Shown: positions 49,497 to 59,426 of the stretch, piece by piece
Position numbering within the stretch: the first letter of the stretch is position 1
How the letters are laid out: the number at the start of each line of letters is the position of its first letter
Assembly (NCBI RefSeq): GCF_028554725.1
Contig: NC_071667.1
Coordinates: forward strand, 80,204,001 to 80,268,000
Reading direction: 5' to 3'
DNA from: Zeugodacus cucurbitae
Taxonomy: Eukaryota; Arthropoda; Insecta; Diptera; Tephritidae
Length of the DNA stretch: 64,000 nucleotides
Notes under the pieces: model-generated
Seen by the model: only the letters and a program-made list of their open reading frames with translations
What the model was told of the DNA's origin: nothing
Database searches by the model: none
Program-made: the position numbers and the translations under genes

Positions 49497-49918
49497 TCTA
49501 TACTATACTATTATAAAGAGAAAAGATTTGTATGTATGTTTGTATTGAATAAACTCTAAAACTACTCTACCGATTTTAAAAATTGCTCGCAGCTGCTTGC
49601 TGGACAAAATTTCAAAACCTGCCAAGTACGCGCTTGAGAGTCGAGTACGGAGCATGTGTAGCGGTTTGAAGAACAAATTATTTGAAATATACAAGCTCGC
49701 ACTAGACCGTCGAACCGAAAGCGTTCCCAACGCCTTCATAATCAGAGAGAAAGACAACTGACATCATAGACTATAGGTTGTAATCAAGTTTTTGCTCATT
49801 ACAAACATGAAATTGTTCGAGTTTTCCATTTGTATGGGAGAGTGTATATAAGTGTGTAAAAACTTATAACTTTTGAAAGGTTTGTTTAAGCCCATGCGAA
49901 GCCGGAGTGGTCTGCTAG
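49497..49918 (+). mobile_element. Non-autonomous Helitron-like element (422 bp)
   Basis: It starts TCTATACTATACTATTATAA and ends GAAGCCGGAGTGGTCTGCTAG, i.e. a 5' TC and a 3' CTAG, preceded by A and followed by T as Helitrons require. There is no target duplication. The corresponding position in unit A (near 45,440) has no such element, which gives an empty site. The 3' hairpin is degenerate, so assignment rests on the termini and the empty site. Confidence 0.65.
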
Positions 49919-50288
49919 TATCATATAAGTTCATATATAATCAAGTATTTCCTAATAATATACCCAAATAGTTTAGCCATTAGCTTTATAGAGTCAATGT
50001 AAGGTGGTTCCAGGCTTAGATTCCTCACTTTTTTCTCCAAATAAAGCAAGTATTCTCCCTCAGAGAGTATTTAAAACCACATCATATGCAGTCAACTTGC
50101 AAGGCACAATCATTTGCAGCTGAATGACGTGCACAATCATCGATATCAATTTAATGTAATTACTTGATAATTAATCAACAAGTCTTTCAATGTACTACAA
50201 ATGGATATATAGTGCTGACAGGTGTTTTCAAATGACACACTTTTCATTATCACATTATTTTATTTTCTTCAAAGAAAGCAATTTCACG

Positions 50289-50295
50289 TATAAAA
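50289..50295 (+). promoter_or_regulatory. TATA box of peritrophin-like gene, plus copy B
   Basis: TATAAAA located 60 bases upstream of the ATG at 50,355, conserved with copy A. Confidence 0.75.
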
Positions 50296-50354
50296 GCACA
50301 GGCGCACGCCAAGTCAAGCATTGTATCTTAATTGAATCAAAGAACTTTACGAAA

Positions 50355-50702
50355 ATGAAATTCGGTAAATATAATTGACTTCAAATGCACAAAATATTCT
50401 AAACTAACAATTCTTTTCCTCTGAAAACCCCAACAGCTCTCTGTTTCGCACTTGTCGTAGCCGTAGTGGTAAGCGTATCTGCTGACGCCGGACGTTCTGC
50501 TTGCCGTGATCGTGTTGAAATCGGCCAAACCTACCAACATCATTTCGATCCGGCCAAGTATTGGTATTGCGAAACTTTCGGTGAACCCGCTGTGGAGAAG
50601 GACTGCCCGCACGGTATGGCTTACATGCACTTGTTGAAAGAATGCATTCCATGGGCAAATTACCAATGGAAGCCACTTGAAGATCCACCAACCTTGGCTT
50701 AA
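50355..50702 (+). CDS. Secreted four-cysteine peritrophin-like protein, copy B
   Basis: Exons 50,355-50,364 and 50,437-50,702, with a 72-base GT-AG intron (donor GTAAAT), encode 91 residues identical to copy A at 46,184. By eye the second exons differ at seven bases, all synonymous. The signal peptide and cysteine layout are as in copy A. The identical protein despite diverged spacers indicates strong selection on the sequence or gene conversion between the copies. It is divergent from the gene at 47,300 and the outermost gene of the cluster. Confidence 0.9.
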
Positions 50703-50750
50703 ATGAATGGGTGCGAAAATAGGCGTGTCTTGTTGTAGTTGTGGAAATGA

Positions 50751-50756
50751 AATAAA
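50751..50756 (+). terminator. Poly(A) signal of plus copy B
   Basis: AATAAA located 48 bases after the stop codon, in the same sequence context as in copy A. Confidence 0.6.
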
Positions 50757-50900
50757 ATAAAAGCGAAAATGTAAAATCCGAACTCAAGTGTTTTTTTTGC
50801 CGGTATTACTACCATTTCACTTAGTGAGTCCACATTAAAGACTTTATTTTACATTATGTTATACAATCGTTCAAGCAAAACGTCGACAAGTTATTAAAAT

Positions 50901-51729
50901 ATTGATTGCTTGTCGAAAGCGTAATAAAAAGGTTGAAGAAGATGAAGCAAAAATAATCATTTGAATACCATACATAAGCATATAGAAATATAGTTGTTTG
51001 AGAAATCATTTCACATGCAAGGCAAGGGTCATCGATGACCGACAATTTTCCCGTTCATTGCAGCGCACACACACCAACATGCTTGTATTTGATTTCACTG
51101 CATTGCATTTTGATTACGCTATCAATTAGTTTCGTTGATCATTAATTGGCGTCGTTCGTGAGAGCGATTGAATGTGGTCAATGCAATTAACAAACAAATT
51201 CATATTTTCTTTTGTTCAAAATTTAGTTGGCGACGGCTCGTCAGACTTGTCATGTTTCTCTCAAACAGAGTAATTGCTGCGAAATTATTTAATTTCGAAT
51301 TGTTATTTAATACATTTTGAATTTTTTTCGAAAAACCCCTGTAACTAAATACTAATTGAACTCTGCGCAGATGTGTAAAGCAGAGTGTAATTGCTTAGTG
51401 TGTAAATATTAGTCGTCGTAGTAGATACAACAGCAATATATTTAGCTAACCTCACACACCTTTTAATAGCCAAGTGTACGGAAGTGCATGATGCCGAACC
51501 TATTGAAAGATTTAGCAATGTGGTGTTTTCTGTAGAAAAAATAAGTATTGGAATAAATGTAGGATATACAATTACATATCTGCATAAATAAGACATTTAT
51601 ACTGTTTGATCTATACAGCCGGCAAAATAATTTTAAAGGATACACATTCTTTCCGATTCTTTTAAATATCTAGTAAATTTTTATATGTTGTTTTAAAAAT
51701 ATGTATATACATACTCCATTATTGATTCC
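50901..51729. other. No gene recognised
   Basis: Unique sequence downstream of the duplication. Short open frames only, with no homology recognised. Confidence 0.4.
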
Positions 51730-52060
51730 AATTTTTTCTAGGCCTCGCAGCATGGAGTTTATCCACCAAAGATTAAAGTTGGTGCAAATCTTTCCTTTCA
51801 TCGATTATGCATTATAACGCTTAATTCTTTTACATATTTAAACTGGTGACTACTGGCCGTTAGCATGGACCAAAGATTCTCTACTGGATTCAGATCTGAA
51901 CTCAGGCCAGTCGAGGGTGGAAATATTTTTGAAATGCCAAAAGTCTTTACTATTTTCCGACCCATGAGTCGCCGTTTTCTCCTGCTGAAAAATGAACTCA
52001 GAATCAACAAAATAGTCTGCAGAGAAACGAAACGAATTTTGAGGGTTGTTCAATAATTTA
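51730..52060 (-). mobile_element. Tc1-like transposase relic
   Basis: Across two frames the minus strand reads FQQEKTATHGSENSKDF and then GLSSDLNPVENLWSML. These match the Tc1 FQQDN-PxH block and the WPGxSPDLNPIENLW block. The Asp of QQDN is replaced and the frame is broken between the blocks. No terminal repeats were found. It is a relic of a different Tc1 lineage from the one at 40,680. Confidence 0.8.
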
Positions 52061-55000
52061 AACAGTGCCCTCTTCAGAGTTTTGTCTTTTTTTCGTTCTT
52101 CATCCTAAAATCTGTTTTTTTTAGCAAATCTGTTGTCTCGCTCTGTCAATATTCAGAGACCACCTACTCATGGTATGCTTGGATGCTTTAATACTAGAAA
52201 CTAATCTTTTCTCAATTGTCTCCATCTATTTACACAAACACTCTCAGTTTTCAATTGAAATACCATTATTGCATCTAAAAATATTTCCCTGGGTGTATAA
52301 TATCATAGGTGCATTATTTAGAAGAAAGCTTTTCTATAAAACCGATAGTTGTCATAACAACTAGAAGTAATAATTATCTGAAGTAGCGATCTACAACAAC
52401 TCACGCACAGGGAGATTTAGGGTAGATCAGCTTCGAATTTATATATGAAGATATTTAGAAGTGCCATTTTTGTATGGCGAAATCTTGTTCAATTCAGTGG
52501 TTTATATTATGTTCCCACAGACACTAATCCCCGAGGTTTAGGCTGTTGAGGCGTTTAACTCACTAAACCGCTGGATTTAACAAGATTTTGCGATACAAAA
52601 ATGACACTTCATAATCACTTCACCGAAGTCAATAACTGCGAAAAGTGTTTATTTACAGATAGTAGGTGGTGGCTGCTGCTGGCTTTCAGAATAAGAAGGG
52701 TACAAACCTTATTATATTTTTAAAATTTATCAATATAATATTGAATAAATTACTTGGGAAGATATTTTAAACTAAAGCCACAATAAAAAATTAATTATTT
52801 TTTATAATAACTCATAATTTGTGTTTTCATAGTTTCACAGCAGAAACTTTGCTAGCTAACTGTACAGAAACACTCTTACGTATATGAGTCAAAAACAGCT
52901 GATTTATAAATCACCAACGGCAGTGAGAACAGAATAGTTTTGGGAAGCGTTTAAATGTAATCTAATCACATCAAATTTTCTGTCGGAACATGATATTAGT
53001 GAGTTAACTCAACAGCCTAAATCTCGCGATTTAGTGTCGGTAGGAACATGGTTTCAATCGACTATATTCATTTAAGTTTTTCGAGCCCAAATGAATGTGG
53101 ATTTCGATTCAAGCACTATTACAAGAGTGAAAAAATTGTAAAATTATAACAGCTAAAACTTACTACTAATTGTATAACGACATCACTATCAAAAAATTTA
53201 ATATTTCTTAAATACCTTTCGGTGAATGATTTTCAAATTTCAATTTTATTACTTCATTTCAACGTAGCAATATTTCTCCCAGTAAAATTAAAAATCAGCA
53301 GTAAACAGTATAAATATCGCTAATAAAGCAAATTGCTCGGTAATCATTAATTAATTTCGTATATGTAGGTATAATTTTCCAGTCATTTGCTAACGCAAGA
53401 GTATTTTCACACCACACCAGCTACTGTTCATCAAACCAATAACTGCACAATCACTGTGCCTCACTTTAACTGCAGACGAAAGGGATAGCTAATAGGCCAA
53501 AACTAATGAAAACACTGATGTAAACTAATTATTTAATTATTACAAAACACAAAAAAGATGTTGCGGCACAGAGTATTTAAAAATGTGTATGTATTTATAC
53601 TTCATTATGTATTCGCGCTAACGCGTTCGTATTCGCTTGATGTTTGAGACAAATGTCGGTCAAAAATTTACAGTTAATATCCGTATCCGCCGCTATGATT
53701 TACGAAAGCTATGAGAAAATACGCGCAACCCAAAAAACTAATTTCGCATTCAAGCCAATTCGGAAAATAAACCACTGAGCGAGCACCTGCCTTCTCAAAA
53801 GCATTTGCGCCTGCGCACAGTTTTAAGCTGATTAGCAAGCGAAGGTAAAGAGCACGCCAAAGCATAGAGGAAATTAAAAACGAAAACATGCAATTCTTAC
53901 CACATAAAAAAATGAAAACATTAGAGGGAGAGTGAAGCGCTTAGGTTGAGCGCCAACGCTTTCTGAGCGCAACTGAGTGTGATGCGCATGCGCAGCGAAC
54001 AGTTTGTTATCGCTATACTTCAACAGCTGTAAGTTTTACTTTTATTTCGAGAGTAGGCACATCTATCATTGAGACAAAATATAGCCACCGGCAAAACTGC
54101 AGCATCAAAACACACACACAAACACAACAAAATTATATAAAATTGTAATAGATTTTATGGAATCGAGATTTGGGTTGTAAACTGAATTGAAGATGTAAGT
54201 AAAATGAAGTTGAAAAACTTTTGAACCCACAAGCACACTCACGCTATTATACAAGCTATGATGTGAAGTGTTCGTCGTGCTCAATTGCCATACGTACAGA
54301 GTACTTATGCGGCACCCAAGTGGCACTGAGAAGTGTATCAAAGCGTAGCTTGAGAAAATGCAAACACTACTTTTTGGGTATAAAAATGCAAGATGCGCTC
54401 GTTGAAAGTCGCAGTTTACATTCAACTATCGGTATCGGCTACAACCAAGTGGTGATAAGTAAACGAGGCGGAAAGTTCTTCATATTTGGTCAATCATAAA
54501 AAATATAAGCTTTAAACGGAAACGGAATTGCTGGTTAGTGTCTTATTGAAACATAAAAATATGCAAATAAGGATATTCGCAGCAAGGATACTGCTAGAAA
54601 ACAGAGAGAAGTGAAAGAGCAAGTGAAATTACAATTGCTAAATTGTGTGTTCAAAAAAAACTGAAAAAAATAAAAGTAAAACATTTATTTATGGGCAATG
54701 TGTTTATAAAAACAAAAACTCTTAATTATTACTTTAAAACAGAAAATAAAAGTGAACATTTAATTTACAGTATTTAATATAACCCAAACCAATATTCATA
54801 AGTTACATAATTTATTATGTGAGAATGTCGACGACTTCACAGTGTATAAAAACTAACTTAAAAAAAACTTAAATTTTGATCTTCAATTTTGAATTTCATG
54901 TTTATATTCCATAGGTTTTATAGAGTTTTCTTCGAAAAAATAGTTATAATAAAAATTAATTACAAATGAGAAGTTTAAACACCTGAGAGTACTCTGGATT

Positions 55001-55472
55001 CCATATATTTTTTTTTTTTTTATTATTTTAAAACTAGCATTTTTTCATATAATAAATACATTCTTATAATAAGGTAATAACCAAAGTTCTGTTATGTTCG
55101 CTATTATTAAAATAAAAAAATTGAATATCAAATTACAATTAAGAAATAACTTGCTAACAAAAACGCTTTTTATAGTTTCTATAAAATAATATAAATATAT
55201 GAAAAATTTGTTTCAATTATCAAAAATTGTAAAATATATTTCATAAATTCAAAATCGCTAAATATTCCCAAAGATAAAAAAAAAAAACAAATTTAAATTT
55301 AGTCAATTTGCCTAATCGGTACGAACAAAAAATTTCAAAACAACAATACAATACATGACGTAAGGCGTCAAAATATTTACAAAGATAATCGATTCGGACT
55401 TTTAAACCTTTGTGCAGTTCGGATCAAATATCATTCGAAAATTTTATAAAAATGTCTGTGTTAGTAAAATAA
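52061..55472. other. No supportable gene
   Basis: AT-rich on both sides of a less AT-rich block at about 53,380-54,520. That block has two 70-100-codon open frames on opposite strands with no recognisable domain and no convincing ATG context. Possible regulatory DNA. Confidence 0.4.
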
Positions 55473-55985
55473 GGTTAGGTGGGTTTCAGAGTTTTAAAAC
55501 AAGGTATTTTTCTATTTTTTCCTTAAATATATACAATCATATATTTCATTAAAACATTTCAACATATCAAAGGTATATATTTAAATAGTATTTTGTGAAA
55601 TTTTTAGTCAAAATTCCGAAAACTCAGCCGATACCTCTACAAAAAAAAAATGCTCTTGTCGTGGATAGCATAACTCATTATTATTGGTTCATCTAAATTC
55701 AACAAACTCAAAATATTTTGGTATTACATGTAAAAATCTCGTTATTAACCGAAAGAAAGATTTTTTTCAATTCAAAGAGGGTCCAGTTTTTTTCGATATA
55801 TATTTTTTTAATTTTTTCGAAGTTCAAACATTGCATCTATCATATAAGCTTGACAAAAACATTTTTGAATTTTTTTTTTATTAAGAAGATAATTTAGATT
55901 ATATCTTTATTTTGAATTTGTTAGTAGCTATATCCTGTAATTAATAATTTCTTTTTGAAAAGTCCTTTTTTCGAACTACGAGTTC
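55473..55985. mobile_element. Non-coding repeat with GGTTAGGTGGGTT end, second copy
   Basis: It starts with AAGGTTAGGTGGGTT. Its first 200 bases are the reverse complement of the right half of the copy at 34,009-34,632, so the family has inverted termini. The far end is not recognisable, perhaps because of the pogo-like element that follows. Confidence 0.55.
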
Positions 55986-55990
55986 AAATA

Positions 55991-56437
55991 CAGTGGAACT
56001 TCCATAACTCAAACTTTCTTAACTCGAAGTTCTCCATAACTCTAACTCTTGAATTGGCAATAGATTTCCTTCCATAATTCGAACTTTTCGAACAGGGCAT
56101 AATAAAAAATTTTAAATTTTACCATCGAGGCAGAATTTTAAAAGAGACCCTATATAGTATGGTGGTGAAAAAATATTACATTACACTTATGGATTGCATA
56201 AATCATGCAACAGCATGGGATACAGACGTCAAGAGCCAAATAATAGCAAACTACATCAAACAAAATCACAGAATACATGTTTTAACGTATGTTCATAAAA
56301 CTTTATGCGAAGTTAATAAATAAAACTGTGTAAAAATCTATATTTTACAGCATTTTGGAAAATTAATGTTTTAATGAAAATTCTATAATTCGGAGTCTTT
56401 GTGGATTATTGTGATACGAATTAGTGAAGTTCAACTG
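55991..56437. mobile_element. Pogo/Tigger-like MITE (447 bp)
   Basis: The inverted ends are CAGTGGAACTTCCATAACTC on the left and, in reverse complement, CAGTTGAACTTCACTAATTC on the right, with TA on both outer sides (55,989-55,990 and 56,438-56,439). Several TAACTCGAA-like motifs lie just inside. There is no transposase. It is related to the fragment at 3,540-3,683 and distinct from the element at 28,690. Confidence 0.75.
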
Positions 56438-56439
56438 TA

Positions 56440-59426
56440 TTTGGATTTTGGAGGCTAACTTCGAAAATCGAAGAATAATTTTCTTTTACATAAGTTTAAA
56501 ATTTAGTCATAAAACTCACTAATAAAATTAGTTTAGTCAAATACCCAGAGAGAAAAAGTCGATTTTGCCGTATAGTGCTATTTAAAAAATGCCAGCTTTT
56601 TTTTAATTTGAAACTTATCTAACCCTCTAATAGAAAGAGATTTTTAGGTCCAAAGTCAGTTTGGCTTCCCACATTTTACATCTCTATTAAAAACTATGGC
56701 TATTTTCTAAAAAGTTGCAGTATTTTAGAAACAAGATCTCTCTCTCTCGATGACTTAATAGTAGTTTCCAGACCACATACCTGTATATATGTAGCTCAAT
56801 GCATTTATTATACAGAGTTAGATATTATATTTTAAAGATCATGAAATAAAATATAATTTCAACATAAAATCCAATCCACTCTCAAAAAATAATTATAATT
56901 ACTTTCTTTTAGATAACTTTCTTAATTACAAAAAATCACTTTAATATTTATGAATTTAGTTATTATATTACATTTTAATCTATAAAAAATACAAATATTT
57001 TATGAGTTGGCTAACATTCAAAGCACCCAAATGAGCATTCAAAATCAAATAACGCTAAAAATGTTATATGCAATTACAGTCCAAATGGTCGCTAATTTTA
57101 AGCTAATGTTTTGTGTATACACACACACACAGTCATGCCTTCAGACACTCACAAAAACACAAGTTGTCTATTGGAAAGTTAGCTCATAAAAATTAAAACA
57201 TTAAAAAAGGGACTCCTTATAATGCAATGACAGCATTCAGTTAACGCCAAATTATGCAACGAAACGTGGTTGCATGCAATAGCGATGAGGTGACAGCTGT
57301 GACAGCGGTGAACAGCGCTAAATGAACACCTAAAGAATAACATTGAAAACTGAAACTGAAAATACGGGAATTTCATTTGAAAATTCATATAACAACAACA
57401 ACAACAAAAGATGAAAAACGAAAGTTAGACATAACGAAATGCACTTACATATACATATGTACAACTGCAGTTGTTGACAACGGAAAATTGAAAAAGAGAC
57501 AGCCGCAGCAACACTTGCCGCAAACACAAGGAAGAAACACTTAATTTTGAACTGTGTTTTTCAACTCTTCTTTTTTCTGCTTTTTCTGGCGCATAACTCA
57601 TTTTTATTTCACAGTTGTTTTCGGTTATTCAAGGCATGAAAAGGCAAGCCAACAACAAATATGTATGAGTAAGAAAAGCAGAAAAGTGAGCGCCACAAAA
57701 TTGCATTCAACGAACTTTGTCAGCCAACAAGCCAAACTAATGCAGTTGCACCTCGCCTCCCCCTCTGCCATTTGATGTGCGATATGAGTAACTGTGCCAC
57801 TTAAAGCCCTGCTTTGCATAATACTTTTTTTCGATAGTCAAACTTTACGATGCCTCATGCCTCGCTGTGCATGTGGCAGATAATGTGGCTAAGCAGGCGG
57901 GTGTGTTGCATTTGCGCGCGAACAGAATTTTTGTGCGCTGATGGATTTACCCACATTAACGACCAGCATTGGATGCAGCCCCGCCAGCAGTAAGACGCAC
58001 TTAAAGGCATAAGTTGGCTGAAATGGCTGTGCATATCCGTTGTAATGTCACCGCGGCGATGATTGGCATAAAAATGCATTGCAAACTGTGACGGTTGAGG
58101 GGGAGGTGGCATTAATATTTCAATTTTGCGTGCTGCGCATGTGCTGCGGAGCTTTGAAAAGTAATAATGTTGGATTATGCATGTAAATGCCTTTAAAGCC
58201 GAATTTGTTCGACAAATTGAAGCTGACGCGTGGCTTAAGACGCGCTTAGTGCCTAATTTTCAACCATTATAAGAAATCAATAACGCGTGCTTTACAAGTT
58301 AACACTTGTATTCAATTATAACAGCACTTTGTCTGCAATCTGAAACATACTTATATAATTTTTATTTTTTTTTGTCTTTAATTTCGATTCTGTTTGCGAT
58401 TTTGTAATGCAAAAGAATTCGATATTGATTACAAATTGATTTTTCAAGCATCAACGCCACCAGCAAGCCGCCAAGTACGCAAAATATATCTATGTAGATA
58501 CGCTTGTACATGGATTTCGGTGCCTCCATACACATCTCTACAAACTTACATAGATTTTCAATTGTAGTTGGTAATTGCATTCATTGCGCATGCGCTTGTG
58601 ACTGAACACGCGCTCATTTGTTTGCGAAATCGCGTTCGCATTTGGCGCGTCCGTGCGTATGACGGCCAACGCAGCATTCGCAATGGACTCGAAACCGTTC
58701 ATTTGCGTAATGTTGCCATTTGAAGTTGCTTTGTTTGCGGTTAATTCTTCCTTCGTTTGCATTTGCAATGTTTTCTTTGAACTTCGCGCTAGAGAAGAAG
58801 TAGCGCAAATTTATACGATTACCTCATGTCTTATCGTATGACTATGAATATGCATTTATGTGCAATAAAAAATACATTTTCTCAGGTTGTATAAGGTGTT
58901 GCCATCCAAAATGTATCGGTCATTGTGATCTGTCATATGATCTTGATAAGAATTGAAGATTTTATTAATAAAATACGCTCTAAATGTCTTGATTTCTTTA
59001 AATTTGTGAAATAAAACCATAACGAGGAAATTTACATATTATATATATACAAATATATGTAAGTAAGTCTCCATGCAAATATCAAATTAAGATACGCAAC
59101 AAGCCAAGCATGAAGTTGTGGTTCGATACAGTCTTCTTTTTATACAAAAAATTCGACATGGTTACATGTGAAATGCACTCAATTAAGCACTGCAGCTCTA
59201 GTGCAAATATGTGCATTAACTGTATAACATAAGTACATAATAACTGTAATATAGCTACTACTGATCTTACTGGTCAACAATATCGCTTATATAATTTAAT
59301 AGTCAATTATACTTACAACTACATATTTTAAATAATTTAGGAAACTATCCACTTTTTATTTCATTTACAGATTTTAGAACAGATAATCATCAGCCTTTTA
59401 CCTGAATCACCGTTGCCGTTGCCAAT
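56440..59426. other. Upstream region of the mucin-like gene, no other gene seen
   Basis: AT-rich to about 57,000, then a less AT-rich stretch (57,200-58,850) with poly-glutamine-like AAC repeats at 57,391-57,407. A splice acceptor (TTTCATTTACAG, ending 59,370) suggests that a non-coding 5' exon of the mucin-like gene lies upstream. No TATA box could be assigned. Short open frames near 58,540-58,810 are not recognisable. Confidence 0.45.

Larger units (their letters stand above)
47658..50354. other. Divergent intergenic spacer, unit B
   Basis: The counterpart of 43,714-46,183. It has the same two conserved blocks (48,378-48,600 and 50,050-50,310) and an additional Helitron-like insertion at 49,497-49,918. 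Confidence 0.6.
46740..50900. repeat. Tandem duplication, unit B (about 4.1 kb, carries an insertion)
   Basis: This is the second copy of the two-gene unit. It is longer than unit A mainly because of the Helitron-like insertion at 49,497-49,918, which unit A lacks. Orientation and gene order are unchanged, so the event was a direct tandem duplication. Confidence 0.9.

Noticed and set aside
54105..54425. 106-codon minus-strand open frame with hydrophobic tail
   Set aside because: Overlaps a plus-strand frame of equal quality; no homology, no promoter and no poly(A) arrangement.
53674..54499. Open frames of 71-106 codons on both strands
   Set aside because: No recognised domain, starts are not in good context, and the frames overlap each other on opposite strands.
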